64,000 nt of DNA from a gamma proteobacterium L18 (GTDB taxonomy: Bacteria > Pseudomonadota > Gammaproteobacteria > Pseudomonadales > Pseudomonadaceae). Where the stretch lies: positions 284,895 through 348,894 of the forward strand of contig KI547171.1 in the NCBI GenBank assembly GCA_000497835.1. Reading direction: 5' to 3'. Shown piece after piece: positions 17,664 to 26,595 of this stretch; the first letter of the stretch is position 1; each line of letters starts with the position of its first letter. The notes under the pieces are model-generated. The model did not search any database, was not told where the DNA came from, and was given only the letters and a program-made list of their open reading frames with translations. The translations under genes and the position numbers were made by a program.

Positions 17664-17740
17664 GCGTCTGCATCGCGGCCAAGGCCGGCTCCTACACGGA
17701 CGGCGTAGGAGCCGACTTTAGTCGCGATGCAGGCAACGCG
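17664..17740. repeat. REP-type inverted pair
   Basis: Inverted copies of GCATCGCGGCCAAGGCCGGC and its degenerate partner, between two convergent genes. Same family as 15982-16063. Confidence 0.8.
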
Positions 17741-17753
17741 ATTCCAAGGCAGG

Positions 17754-19484
17754 CTACGCTTCGTAGCCCTGGGCGCCAGCCGCATGGCGGCCAGCCACGT
17801 AGCCGAAAGTCAGCGCCGGGCCCAGGTTGATGCCGCCCGAAGGATAAAAACCACCCATCACGCTGGCCATGTCGGTGCCCACGGCGTACAGGCCGGTGAT
17901 CGGTGAGCCTTCGCTATTCAGCACCTGGGCATTGCCGTTGGTCTTCAGCCCGGCGAAGGTGCCGAAGCTGCCCGGCCGCACCTTCACCGCATAGAACGGC
18001 CCGGTCTCGATAGGCCCCACGCACGGGTTGCCCTCGGTGATCAACGGGTCGCCCATCTTGCGGTTGTAGGCAGTGGAGCCACGACCAAACTCCGGGTCTT
18101 CACCACGCCGTGCATGCTCATTGAACTGCTGGACCGTCTGCACCAACGCCGCGCCGTCGATGCCGCACTGGGCGGCCAGCGCCTGCAAGGTATCGGCGCG
18201 CTTGAGGTAGCCGCTGCGCACCGCCGGGCCCACCGGCAGCGGGAACGGCCGCGAGTAACCCAGCCCGAAACGGCGCTGGAAGCGGTGGTCGCAGATCAGC
18301 CACGAGGCCACCTCTTCACCGGCCGGCGCGCCCGCGACCATGGCGGCAGTGTAGTCGTAGTAACCGTCGGCCTCGTTGCAGAAGCGCTTGCCGGTGGACA
18401 GCACACCGATGATGCCCGGCTTGCCGCGTTCGATGATGTGCGGGAAGTGCCCGGTGCTGCCATCGCGATGCTGCACCAGCGACACCGGGGCCCAGGCCGC
18501 CGGGGAGGCGACGTCGGTTTCCAGCACGCCACCGGCCGATTCCCCCAGGCTGATGCCATCGCCCGAGCAGGACTGCGGTGGCAGCGCCAGGTGCTCCTGG
18601 CCGGTGGGCGTGCGCGGGAACAGGGCCTGGCGACGCTGTATGTCGTTGGGGAAACCGCCAGCGGCCAGCACCACGCCCTTGCTGGCGCGAATGGTCATCG
18701 GACCGTTGGGGGTGTCGACCCGTGCGCCCTGAACCTTGCCGTCATCCAGCAGCAGCTCGCGGGCGGGCGCCGATTCGATCAGGATCACGCCCAGGTCCTC
18801 GGCGGATTTGGCCAGGCGGCCTACCAGCGCCACGCCGTTGACCAGGTGCATGGCGCGGCCGTGGAAGGCCAGGTCGCGCAGGTGCGCCAAGAAGCGCTTG
18901 GTGACGTGCACGAACGACTTCAGCGAGCGCGTCATGGTCAGGAACGCGCCCAAATCGGCGCCCGCCATGATCGGCATGCCCAAGAAGGACGTCTCGCGCA
19001 TGGTCTTGCGCATGCGCTTGACCAACTTGCCCATCTCGCGACCATTGAACGGCGCGGCGATCACTTGATGGCCCTGGGTGGCGGCGCCTTCGACCTTGCC
19101 GTGCACGTCGGGGATGCCGTTGCCGTCCACCCATTGCAGGGCGGTGTGTTGCTCGAAGAAGGCGACCATGTGCGGTGCGTTGTCGAGAAAGGCGTCCACG
19201 CGTTCGGCGTTGTAGCGCTCGCCCAACTCGTTTTTCAGGTAGGTGCGCGGCTGCTGCGGGTCCTCGTGGATGCCGGCCCGTTTGGCCAGCGGATTGCCGG
19301 GCACCCAGGCCCAGCCGCCGGACCAGGCCGTGGCGCCACCGAAACTGTCATGTTTTTCCACGACGACCACGCGCAGCCCATGCCAGGCGGCGGTCACTGC
19401 GGCGGCAAGGCCGGAGGCGCCGGAGCCGATGACCAGCAGATCGCAGTCAATCTGGCGGGCGTGCTGGGAGTGGGGCGTTGTCAT
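17754..19484 (-). CDS. FAD-dependent dehydrogenase (fumarate reductase/KstD type)
   Basis: A 576-aa flavoprotein of the fumarate reductase/3-ketosteroid-dehydrogenase superfamily. The dinucleotide fold is VIGSGASGLAAAVTAAWHGL with the partner VVVEKHDSFGG (residues 18-50); the C-terminal ATP/FAD block NGNAQVLNSEGSPITGLYAV and GGFYPSGGINLGPALTFGYV is complete. It should remove two hydrogens from a cyclic or unsaturated substrate; which one is unclear. It is divergent from a TIM-barrel isomerase-like gene, with two TGGAAC-type palindromes between them, so the two are probably co-regulated. No signal peptide, so cytoplasmic. Confidence 0.85.
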   Translation of the reverse strand: MTTPHSQHARQIDCDLLVIGSGASGLAAAVTAAWHGLRVVVVEKHDSFGGATAWSGGWAWVPGNPLAKRAGIHEDPQQPRTYLKNELGERYNAERVDAFLDNAPHMVAFFEQHTALQWVDGNGIPDVHGKVEGAATQGHQVIAAPFNGREMGKLVKRMRKTMRETSFLGMPIMAGADLGAFLTMTRSLKSFVHVTKRFLAHLRDLAFHGRAMHLVNGVALVGRLAKSAEDLGVILIESAPARELLLDDGKVQGARVDTPNGPMTIRASKGVVLAAGGFPNDIQRRQALFPRTPTGQEHLALPPQSCSGDGISLGESAGGVLETDVASPAAWAPVSLVQHRDGSTGHFPHIIERGKPGIIGVLSTGKRFCNEADGYYDYTAAMVAGAPAGEEVASWLICDHRFQRRFGLGYSRPFPLPVGPAVRSGYLKRADTLQALAAQCGIDGAALVQTVQQFNEHARRGEDPEFGRGSTAYNRKMGDPLITEGNPCVGPIETGPFYAVKVRPGSFGTFAGLKTNGNAQVLNSEGSPITGLYAVGTDMASVMGGFYPSGGINLGPALTFGYVAGRHAAGAQGYEA

Positions 19485-19537
19485 GAGCAGTCACCTGAAG
19501 TCAGCGCAGGTCCGGGGGACCGAGGTAGCGATTATTT

Positions 19538-19552
19538 TGGAACAGAGTTCCA
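19538..19552. promoter_or_regulatory. IclR-type operator, perfect palindrome
   Basis: TGGAACAGAGTTCCA: 6-base arms around 3 bases. It follows the TGGAA-N5-TTCCA form of known IclR sites. It lies between the divergent flavin dehydrogenase and TIM-barrel genes. Confidence 0.55.
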
Positions 19553-19591
19553 CTTTAGTGAAATGTTGTCAACGTGACCCTTGCATAAAAG

Positions 19592-19606
19592 TGGAACTGA
19601 GTTCTA
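19592..19606. promoter_or_regulatory. IclR-type operator, second copy
   Basis: TGGAACTGAGTTCTA, one mismatch from a perfect palindrome, 54 bases from the first copy, or about five helical turns. The pair fits cooperative binding by an IclR-type dimer pair. No IclR gene is in the window. Confidence 0.5.
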
Positions 19607-19658
19607 AATAATCTGGCGCGGGCCCACTTGCCCTTCACCCATGCCGAGCGAGACCACC

Positions 19659-20468
19659 ATGAGCGAACAGATTTATTCCCTGGCAGCCCTGACCGTACTG
19701 GAGCTGTCGCCCCCCGACATGGTCGAGGCTGCCGCCCGCGCGGGCTACAGCCACGTCGGCCTGCGCCTGGAACCGGCCACGCCGCAGGAATATCACTACC
19801 CCTTGGTGGCCGACCTGGCACTGCGCCGGCAGACCGCCAAAGCGCTGAGTGACACGGGGATCAAGGTGCTGGACATCGAAATCCTGAGGTTGAAGCCCGA
19901 GACTCGCGTGCGCGATTTCGAGATATTCCTGCAGGTAGGCGCCGAGTTTGGCGCCACCGAGCTGCTGGTGGCGGGCAATGATCCGGACGAAGCTCGCATG
20001 ACAGCCCACTTTGCCGAGCTGTGCGACCTGGCGCTGCCTTACGGCATCTACCCGCACCTGGAGTTTATGCCCTGGACCGACGCGCCTGACCTGACCAAGG
20101 CACTGCGCATCGTCGAAAACGCAGGGCGCAGCAATGGCTGCGTGCTGGTGGATGCGTTTCATTTCAACCGTTCACGTTCGTCGCTGGACGAGCTGAAGGC
20201 GGCGGTGCAGGCCAACCCGCAGCGTTTCCGCTACGCGCAGATGTGCGACGTGGCGGGGCCGGTGCCGGACAGCATGGATGAGATCCTGCGCCAGGCGCGC
20301 AACGAGCGGCGCTTTCCGGGCGATGGCGATTGCGACCTGCGCGGGTTGTTGCAGGCGTTGCCGCGCCGCGTGCCGATCAGCGTCGAAGCGCCGACCCGCC
20401 AGGAGCCGCCGCTGGATGGTTTCCAACGCGCCGAGGTAGGCCTGCGCAAGATGCAGGCGCTGATGTAA
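19659..20468 (+). CDS. TIM-barrel sugar phosphate isomerase/epimerase-like protein
   Basis: A 269-aa AP-endonuclease-2/xylose-isomerase-like TIM barrel. Visible family features are SPPDMVEAAARAGYSHVGLR at the N-terminus, the strand GIKVLDIEILRL, HLEFMPW with a metal-type Glu, a second metal Asp/His pair in VLVDAFHF, and a late Glu in ISVEAP. Members act as sugar epimerases, inosose or dehydroshikimate dehydratases. The ATG at 19659 is preferred; an in-frame ATG at 19641 has no better ribosome site. It is divergent from the FAD dehydrogenase and shares two IclR-type palindromes with it, so both may serve one cyclic-polyol or cyclic-acid pathway. Confidence 0.82.
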   Translation: MSEQIYSLAALTVLELSPPDMVEAAARAGYSHVGLRLEPATPQEYHYPLVADLALRRQTAKALSDTGIKVLDIEILRLKPETRVRDFEIFLQVGAEFGATELLVAGNDPDEARMTAHFAELCDLALPYGIYPHLEFMPWTDAPDLTKALRIVENAGRSNGCVLVDAFHFNRSRSSLDELKAAVQANPQRFRYAQMCDVAGPVPDSMDEILRQARNERRFPGDGDCDLRGLLQALPRRVPISVEAPTRQEPPLDGFQRAEVGLRKMQALM

Positions 20469-20505
20469 CCCGTAGCCGCAGCCTTCGGCAGCGGTTACCC
20501 CTTTT

Positions 20506-20584
20506 TGTGGGACCGGGCGAAGCTCGGGAAGCGGTCAACTCGCTTTCCGCGCTGGACCCTTCCCGAGCTTCGCCCGGTCCCACA
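20506..20584. repeat. REP-type inverted pair, GTGGGACCGGGCGAAGC family
   Basis: Arms of about 25 bases, TGTGGGACCGGGCGAAGCTC and its complement. Same family at 20708-20786, 52575-52647 and 59496-59574. Confidence 0.85.
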
Positions 20585-20707
20585 ACACGAATCGCGTGTA
20601 GCCGCTGCCGTTAGGCTGCGCTGGCCCTGCGCCTCGCTGGAGATTTTCAGGGTTCACCCCGGCCAGCGCAGCCTTCGGCAGCGGCTACGGTTATGGTTGC
20701 TCCTTTT

Positions 20708-20786
20708 TGTGGGACTGGGCGAAGCTCGGGAAGCGGCCAACTCGCTTTCCGCGCTGGACCCTTCCCGAGCTTCGCCCGGTCCCACA
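20708..20786. repeat. REP-type inverted pair, GTGGGACCGGGCGAAGC family
   Basis: Second copy, nearly identical to the pair 120 bases earlier, including the loop; this points to a local tandem duplication. Confidence 0.85.
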
Positions 20787-20821
20787 CGTGAATCGCGAGT
20801 AGCCGCTGCGGCTACGGGGTA

Positions 20822-23050
20822 TTACGCGCCGGCGGCCAACAGGCGTTTGCCCAGGCTGAACGAGGCCTTCAGACCGTGCGCATCGCGCGAAGAGCCGCCC
20901 ACGGTCAACGACGCTTCGCCCTGCGGCACAAACCAGCCATCGTTCCACACGCTGAACCGCGCGGCCGGCAATGTGAGGTTGAGCTTGCGGGACTCACCCG
21001 CCTTGAGGAACACCTTCTGCCAGCCCACCAGCCGCTGCGGCGGCTCACCGCTGTCCACCGGCAGCCCGGCGTAGAGTTGAGCCACCTCGGCGCCCGCCCG
21101 CGGGCCGTCGTTGGTCAGGGTGAAGCTGACGCTGACGTCGCCATTGGCGTAAGGGGTGACGTGCAGGCCGGTGTAGCTGAAGTGGGTGTACGACAAGCCA
21201 TGGCCGAACGCGAACAGCGGTGTGCGCTTTTGCGCATCGTAGCGGCGGTAGCCCATCAGCAGCCCTTCGTCGTAGTCGACATCGGGGTTGGTGCTGCTGA
21301 TCGCGCGCTGCGGCAGGTCCTGTTCAGAGGCCGGGAAGGTGATGGGCAGCTTGCCGGACGGGTTGACCTCGCCGAACAGAATGCTGGCAATCGCCGGCCC
21401 TCCTTGTTCCCCCGGGAACCAGGCGGCCAGCACCGACTGCACCTTGTCCACCCACGGCATGGTCACGGCGGTGCCGTTTTCCAGTACCACGATAGTGTTG
21501 CGGGCGCGGCGGGCAATGGTGTCGATCAGTGCGTTCTGGTCGTAGCCCTGGTTGGCCGGGTCACGCGTGGCGTCGGGCAGGGACAGGTCCGGCAGGTCCA
21601 CTTGCTCCATGGTGTACTGCGTGGCGAAGACGATGGTGGCATCGGCTTTGGCAGCAGCGGCCGCCGCGGCGGCTGCATCGCTGCCGTCAAAATAGGTGAC
21701 GGTAGCGCCCGGCAGGCGTGCACGGATGGCCTCCAACGGTGAGGACTTATGCCAGATCGCGCACAGGTCGAAGATGTGGATCACCGAATCCTTCGCCCCC
21801 GGCGTGCGGCACGGTACGGCGTTGCCGTCGCGGGCAGGCACCGAGGCGGAGCCGCCGCCACCCATGACACCGGCATCGGCGTGGCCACCGACGACCACGA
21901 CGTTGTGCAAATGGGCTGCGTCCAGCGGCAGGGGTGCGTGCTGGGAGGTGCCGGGTTTGGGCGCATTTTTCAGCAGCACCATCGACGATTCGGCGGCGTA
22001 CAACGCCAGTTTGTCGCCTGCAGCCCTGTCAACCTGGCCACCGGGCACGGGCGGTGCGTCCATGATGCCGTGGCGGTAGAGCATGGTCAGCTTGCGGCGC
22101 ACCATGTCGTCCAGGCGCTGGGGCGCCACCGTGCCGTTTTGCAGCGCCGCCGCAAGCTTCTGGTTGAACCAGGTGCCGCGGCCCATCAGGCCCGGTTCGT
22201 TGTCATTGGCCGAGCCGGGTTCTTCTTCGTCGGTGCCGCTGTTGGCGGCGCGCGCGGTGTCAGTGACGGCCATCACCCAGTCGGACTGCACATACCCGTC
22301 AAAGCCCCACTCACCCTTAAGGATGTCGCTGAGGATGTGTTTGTTCTCGCAGGCTTTCTCGCCGTTGACCTTGTTGTAGGCGCACATGACGATGGCGGGC
22401 TGGCCGTCCTTGACGGCGATTTCGAACGGGCGCAGGTACAGCTCGCGCAGCACGCGCTCGCTGACCACCGAGTTGGAGTTGAAGCGATCGGTTTCCTGGC
22501 CGTTGACCGCAAAGTGCTTGGCCATGCCCAGGATGTGCTGGGCCTGGGTGCCCTTGGTGCGTTCGGCCAGCAGGGTGCCGGCCAGCAGTGGGTCTTCGCC
22601 CAGGTATTCGAAGGTACGGCCGTTGCGCGGCTCGCGGGCCAGGTTGGTGCCGCCGCCCAGGCCCCCGGCAAAGCCCAGGGTGCGCAGTTCGCTGCCGATC
22701 AGCGTGCCGTAGCGGTGGGCCAGGGCCGGGTCCCAGCTGGCGGCCAGCGCCAGGGTGGCGGGCAGGGCCGTGGTGTTTTTGCCCATCAGGTTGATGCCCG
22801 AACTTGAGTCGGCATAGTTGATGGGCGGGATACCCAGGCGTTCGATGCCCGGCACGAAGCCCCCGCCGCCGATGGGCGAGGTGAAGAAGCCGGCGCCGTG
22901 GACCAGGCTGATTTTTTCTGCCTCGGTCATTTTGGCCAGCAGTTGGTTGGCCCTGGCGGTGTTGTCCGCTTCGCTGGCATGGCCAGCGGCACACAGGGTG
23001 GCGCCGATGGCCAAGGCCAGCAGCGGGCGAATCGGTTTGCATCCAAGCAT
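20822..23050 (-). CDS. Exported beta-glucosidase, GH3 family
   Basis: A 742-aa GH3 glycosidase. A signal peptide (MLGCKPIRPLLALAIGATLC, then AAGHA) directs it to the periplasm. The catalytic nucleophile is Asp257 in GEWGFDGYVQSDWVM; the substrate-binding KHF (178-180) and GGGTNLAREPRNGR region are intact. The second domain and a C-terminal fibronectin-III-like domain (SFTLTNDGPRAGAEVAQLY) complete the BglX-like layout. The frame is open to 23167, but 23050 starts the signal peptide. It lies downstream of the GH106-like gene, with an inverted repeat between, in a leftward glycosidase group. It probably removes terminal beta-glucose, for example from a plant glycoside; the aglycone is not known. 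Confidence 0.93.
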   Translation of the reverse strand: MLGCKPIRPLLALAIGATLCAAGHASEADNTARANQLLAKMTEAEKISLVHGAGFFTSPIGGGGFVPGIERLGIPPINYADSSSGINLMGKNTTALPATLALAASWDPALAHRYGTLIGSELRTLGFAGGLGGGTNLAREPRNGRTFEYLGEDPLLAGTLLAERTKGTQAQHILGMAKHFAVNGQETDRFNSNSVVSERVLRELYLRPFEIAVKDGQPAIVMCAYNKVNGEKACENKHILSDILKGEWGFDGYVQSDWVMAVTDTARAANSGTDEEEPGSANDNEPGLMGRGTWFNQKLAAALQNGTVAPQRLDDMVRRKLTMLYRHGIMDAPPVPGGQVDRAAGDKLALYAAESSMVLLKNAPKPGTSQHAPLPLDAAHLHNVVVVGGHADAGVMGGGGSASVPARDGNAVPCRTPGAKDSVIHIFDLCAIWHKSSPLEAIRARLPGATVTYFDGSDAAAAAAAAAKADATIVFATQYTMEQVDLPDLSLPDATRDPANQGYDQNALIDTIARRARNTIVVLENGTAVTMPWVDKVQSVLAAWFPGEQGGPAIASILFGEVNPSGKLPITFPASEQDLPQRAISSTNPDVDYDEGLLMGYRRYDAQKRTPLFAFGHGLSYTHFSYTGLHVTPYANGDVSVSFTLTNDGPRAGAEVAQLYAGLPVDSGEPPQRLVGWQKVFLKAGESRKLNLTLPAARFSVWNDGWFVPQGEASLTVGGSSRDAHGLKASFSLGKRLLAAGA

Positions 23051-23103
23051 GGAGTTCACCTGTAGACGGTGGAGGGGCAGGGTAGAAGTGGGATCTGTTC
23101 GCT

Positions 23104-23168
23104 GTGGGAGCTGGCTTGCCAGCGAGCTGTTGAGGCCCGAAAAGCTCGCTGGCAAGCCAGCTCCCACA
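23104..23168. repeat. REP-type inverted pair between two glycosidase genes
   Basis: Arms TGTGGGAGCTGGCTTGCCAG and complement, about 28 bases each. It separates the GH106-like and GH3 genes and could limit read-through or protect the upstream mRNA. Confidence 0.8.
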
Positions 23169-23174
23169 CCAGCA

Positions 23175-25880
23175 TCAGCGACCCAATTGCACGGTCAGCG
23201 GGCCTTGCAGGCCGTACGACTGGAACGGCAGCGGGCCGTAGATGGCGGCTTCCTGCTGCTTCATGCGGTTGTTCAAGGTCGAGGCCATGGTCAGTTCCAC
23301 GCTATTGCGCCCGGCGTGGGCGTATTGGCTGATCACCACTTCACGCAGGTGCGGGTCTACCGCGACGGCGCGGCCGTTGACCTTCAATTGCCACACGCCG
23401 TCGGCTGCCGGTACGCCTAGCCGCACGGCGGTAGCGCCTGCGGCCAGCTGGAAGCTGCCTTGGTAGGTGGCGCGGCCCGACAGGTTGCGCAGGCCGTCGA
23501 CGTCGGACCATGGGCCTTGCGGTGCTGCGCCCACATCCTTGCGCTGCACGCGCATGCCGTAGCCGTCCGCCGCCGGGCTCCAGTCCTCCAGTTGCAGCGT
23601 GGCGTTGCTCAAGGCTACCGGGGCTTGCCATTGCACGGCAGGCGCTGCGGTGGCTGTGAAGTGATCACCCAAGGCGAAGGCCATCGCCTGACCGGGTTGC
23701 AGCTCCACCTCCGTGCCCAGGCTGTCCGCCTGCTGCGTGAACGCCACGGGCACCACCTTGCCGCTCCAGGCATCCAGTTGCACCAGCTTGCCCTGGCCAC
23801 GCAGGGCGATCTGCGCCTTGTAGGCCTGCTTGCCGGTGTTGACCAGCCAGTAGTAGTCGTTGCCGGCGTCGCGGCGGTGCACGCTGTACACGCCTGCCAC
23901 GCCCGGGACGAAGCCAGGTTGCACGTGCAGTGCTTGCAGGGTGGTCAGGGCTTGCGGGTAGTCGTCGACGCGCGTTGCGCCCTCCAGCGCCAGGTTGCCA
24001 CCGATCACCAGCACCGGTGCGCCTTGGGCGATCACGGCTTGCAGCCGTTGCTGAACATCCATGGTCAGCGGTCGGCTGCCGTCAACCAGCAGCGCCTGCC
24101 ATTGTGCATGGCCCATGGTCAGACGCTTGCCCTGCCAGGCGAGGCCATGGCTGAGCACCTGCTGGCTGCTGATGAATCCATAGTGGTAGCCCGCCTGTGC
24201 CAACGACGGGTCAGCCAGCAACGGCCCTTCGTGATCCAGTTCGTCGTTGAGCACCACCAGCTCGGTCTGGGCCGTGCCGTGACGCAGCAGCGCCTGAGTG
24301 CGCGCCAGGTAGCCGGTGATCAGCGGCATGTCCGGCCACGACGGCTGGCGCGGCCCCCAGGCTTCGGAGAAACCGTTATCGATGTTCGGCGAGAACAGAC
24401 TTGGCCCGAACGGCTCGAACGGCGACCAGCCCGGCCAGCGCGCCGTGGGCACCTTGCCCGAGTACGGGTAGCCGTGCACGGTGATCTGGTTGACGCCACC
24501 GGCGTAGTGCAGTTGCAGCACATTGAGCATGTCCGGCCAGCTCTGCCGGTAGCTGCCGCCGATCACCGAACAGCATTCGGTGGAGAACTGGCTGCGGCCC
24601 TGGATTTGCCCGGCGGTGCCCAGCACGCGGAACAGGTCCAGTTCGTTGTTCAGGGTCAGGTTCTCGCCTTCGGGGGTGTCGGCATGCTCGGCGGCGGCGC
24701 CCATGTCCATGGGCTGGCCGTAGGTTTGCACGCGGTAGCCCAGGCCCAGGCTGTGGGCCCAGTTGGCCAGCGGTTGCAGGTGGTGTTCGCGGTACAGGTC
24801 GCTGAGGGTGCGCTCGTAGTCGGTGTAGACATCGCTGGCATGGGGCACGGCGCTGGCCAGCTCGAAGGTGGGCACGCGGGTGCGCGGGGCCCCGAAGTGG
24901 CGCTGGTTGTCGACGATGACCAGCGGCAGCAGCGGTTCCAGGCGGTAGCCGCGGTGCTGGGCGAAGGCGTCCGGCAGGCCGGGGGTCCAGTTGAGGTGCG
25001 AGTCCAGTTCCAGGGAGTCCTCGAACAGGTCGCGGCCGTGCTGGCGGATCAGGCCTTTGAGCGCCGGAGTAAGGATATTGGATTCCCAGTATCCGGTGAC
25101 CGCCTGGGTGCCGGCTGCGGCGAAGTGGTCGGGCACATAGGCCTGTGGGGCGCTGGCGGCGGGGTTCTGTTGCATGATGGCCAGGGCGGCGGTCTGGCCG
25201 GTGCCGCGTTGCCAGTAGCCGATGACGATCCAGTGGCCGCCCAGGGGGGCTTGCCAGTGCAGGGTGGCGTCGGCCTTGAGCTGGACCAGCGAACCGGGTT
25301 TCAGGCGGATCGGGGTTTCGGCGCATTGGTCGGCGCACTGCCAGGCCTGGGCCGTTACCAGATGCTGCTGCGTGATCTGCGGCGCGCGGCTTTTCGCAGG
25401 TTCCGGCGCGGGGGCGGCGTAGGTGTCGCCACCGCTCAGCACTTTCCAGCCGACCACCAGTTCCTTGGCCGCCTGGGCGCCGTTGGGGTCAAGCCCCGGC
25501 ACCACCACCGGCCAGGCCGGGCCGATGGTCAGCGATACGCGCAAGTCATTCTTGGCGGCGGCGCGCAGGGTGGCTTCCAGTACCGAGCGCCATGCCGGCG
25601 TGCCCCAGCCGTAGCGGTTCGGGTCCACGGGCCCGGCGTTCTGCGGCAGGTCGGCGACCTCGACATTGCCGAAGCCGGCCTGGGCGATGCTATGCATGTC
25701 CTGGGCGATCACAGCGCTGTCGGCCTGGGCGCCGGGCAGCCAGTAGCGGATGCTGGGTTTGAAGGCCTGGGTGGGCTTTTCCAACAGCGGGCGTAGTTGA
25801 TTGAAGTCGTCGGCGGCCGCAGGCAGGCCGGCAACCAGGCAGGCGCACGCCAGGGCTCTGGTCAGCAGGGTGGTAGGCAC
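23175..25880 (-). CDS. Exported glycoside hydrolase, GH106-like (possible alpha-L-rhamnosidase)
   Basis: A 901-aa secreted protein. The start is GTG at 25880, with AAGGA nine bases before it, giving a signal peptide PTTLLTRALACACLVAGLPA then AAADD. The catalytic half contains DSLELDSHLNWTPGLPDAFA followed by HRGYRLEPLLPLV, and later FSTECCSVIGGSYRQSWPDM, patterns I associate with GH106 alpha-L-rhamnosidases and their relatives. The C-terminal 150 residues form a beta-sandwich (GRATYQGSFQL, VWQLKVNGRAVAV) as in that family. Assignment to GH106 is by pattern, so rhamnose specificity is a hypothesis. It sits between a small membrane protein gene and GH3, and upstream of these genes is the aromatic operon. 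Confidence 0.72.
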   Translation of the reverse strand: MPTTLLTRALACACLVAGLPAAADDFNQLRPLLEKPTQAFKPSIRYWLPGAQADSAVIAQDMHSIAQAGFGNVEVADLPQNAGPVDPNRYGWGTPAWRSVLEATLRAAAKNDLRVSLTIGPAWPVVVPGLDPNGAQAAKELVVGWKVLSGGDTYAAPAPEPAKSRAPQITQQHLVTAQAWQCADQCAETPIRLKPGSLVQLKADATLHWQAPLGGHWIVIGYWQRGTGQTAALAIMQQNPAASAPQAYVPDHFAAAGTQAVTGYWESNILTPALKGLIRQHGRDLFEDSLELDSHLNWTPGLPDAFAQHRGYRLEPLLPLVIVDNQRHFGAPRTRVPTFELASAVPHASDVYTDYERTLSDLYREHHLQPLANWAHSLGLGYRVQTYGQPMDMGAAAEHADTPEGENLTLNNELDLFRVLGTAGQIQGRSQFSTECCSVIGGSYRQSWPDMLNVLQLHYAGGVNQITVHGYPYSGKVPTARWPGWSPFEPFGPSLFSPNIDNGFSEAWGPRQPSWPDMPLITGYLARTQALLRHGTAQTELVVLNDELDHEGPLLADPSLAQAGYHYGFISSQQVLSHGLAWQGKRLTMGHAQWQALLVDGSRPLTMDVQQRLQAVIAQGAPVLVIGGNLALEGATRVDDYPQALTTLQALHVQPGFVPGVAGVYSVHRRDAGNDYYWLVNTGKQAYKAQIALRGQGKLVQLDAWSGKVVPVAFTQQADSLGTEVELQPGQAMAFALGDHFTATAAPAVQWQAPVALSNATLQLEDWSPAADGYGMRVQRKDVGAAPQGPWSDVDGLRNLSGRATYQGSFQLAAGATAVRLGVPAADGVWQLKVNGRAVAVDPHLREVVISQYAHAGRNSVELTMASTLNNRMKQQEAAIYGPLPFQSYGLQGPLTVQLGR

Positions 25881-25915
25881 GATGGCAGTTCCTTCTTCGA
25901 AATAAGTCCTGACGC

Positions 25916-26416
25916 TCAGGCAGGCGAGCGGACAGTCAGCGCAGCTTTGAGAATCCACGGCGCGGAAAGCGCGCCGACGATGGCGGCGTAGACCATCTTG
26001 AAGGCCACGAACGGCCAGAACGCCAGGGTGTCCACGGCCAGGGTCATCAGCGCCAGGCAGGTGACGGGCACCAGGGCGACGGTCATCAGCACAGCGACGA
26101 TCACGGTGCGTGCCGGCAGCGGCAGCGAGGCCAGTGCCGAAATCCATGACGAGGGGCGTGCCTGGGGCGGTGCGATGCGGCCCTGGCGCAGGCGCTGGCG
26201 GGTCAACAGCGAGATGGCCAGGCTGCCGAACAGGGTGAGCATGAACACCGTGGGTATCAGGTCGACGGCGATGCCCTGGGTGCCCCACAGCGGGATGGTG
26301 GGGGTGTTATGGAACAACAGGGCGGCGAAGAACAGGGCGATGGCGGCGTTGATCGCGCAGCCGAGCAGGGTTTCTCGCTGGATGTAGTGCTGGGCGGGGA
26401 CGGGCGCTTGGTTCAT
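25916..26416 (-). CDS. Four-helix membrane protein of unknown function
   Basis: A 166-aa inner-membrane protein with four hydrophobic segments: TLLGCAINAAIALFFAALLF, VDLIPTVFMLTLFGSLAISL, TVIVAVLMTVALVPVTCLAL and FWPFVAFKMVYAAIVGALSA. A basic loop (RQRLRQGR) lies between helices two and three. I do not recognise the family. It is the first gene of a leftward group with the GH106-like and GH3 genes (35-base gap to the former). The leader carries an AACAATAA motif, the type of A-rich site bound by Hfq/Crc, so its expression probably falls under catabolite repression. It could assist transport or sensing of the glycoside; that is a guess. Confidence 0.75.
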   Translation of the reverse strand: MNQAPVPAQHYIQRETLLGCAINAAIALFFAALLFHNTPTIPLWGTQGIAVDLIPTVFMLTLFGSLAISLLTRQRLRQGRIAPPQARPSSWISALASLPLPARTVIVAVLMTVALVPVTCLALMTLAVDTLAFWPFVAFKMVYAAIVGALSAPWILKAALTVRSPA

Positions 26417-26431
26417 GGGGTTACACCTGAT

Positions 26432-26439
26432 TTATTGTT
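26432..26439 (-). promoter_or_regulatory. Hfq/Crc-type A-rich motif
   Basis: AACAATAA on the minus strand, 15 bases before the ATG at 26416. It fits the AAYAAYAA form of catabolite-control sites in Pseudomonas. Confidence 0.45.
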
Positions 26440-26486
26440 AGTGTCCAGGGTGTGGGTACAGACCTATGATTTGATGAACCAGTGCC

Positions 26487-26574
26487 GGCCTCTCGCGAGC
26501 AAGCTTTGCTCCCACAGGCGTACACCTACAGTGGGATTTACATCTGTGGGAGCAAAGCTTGCTCGCGAGAGGCC
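26487..26574. repeat. REP-type inverted pair
   Basis: Arms GGCCTCTCGCGAGCAAGCTT and complement. Same family as 13523-13604. Lies between the aromatic operon's last gene and the glycosidase group. Confidence 0.85.
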
Positions 26575-26595
26575 AGTCAGGCTGGCCTCAACCTT

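Larger units (their letters stand above)
20469..20821. other. Repeat cluster between convergent genes
   Basis: No gene seen. It contains two long inverted pairs (20506-20584 and 20708-20786) and several copies of the GTAGCCGC/GCAGCCTTCGGCAGCGG motif. These probably also serve as transcript ends for both flanking genes. Confidence 0.7.

Noticed and set aside
20822..20960. Prophage or plasmid junction in the repeat cluster
   Set aside because: Flanking genes show ordinary chromosomal style, and no integrase, att-like direct repeat or tRNA is present.
23175..26288. A 1037-residue version of the GH106-like protein starting at 26288
   Set aside because: The first 136 residues are out-of-frame reading of the upstream membrane protein gene; the signal peptide begins at the GTG at 25880.
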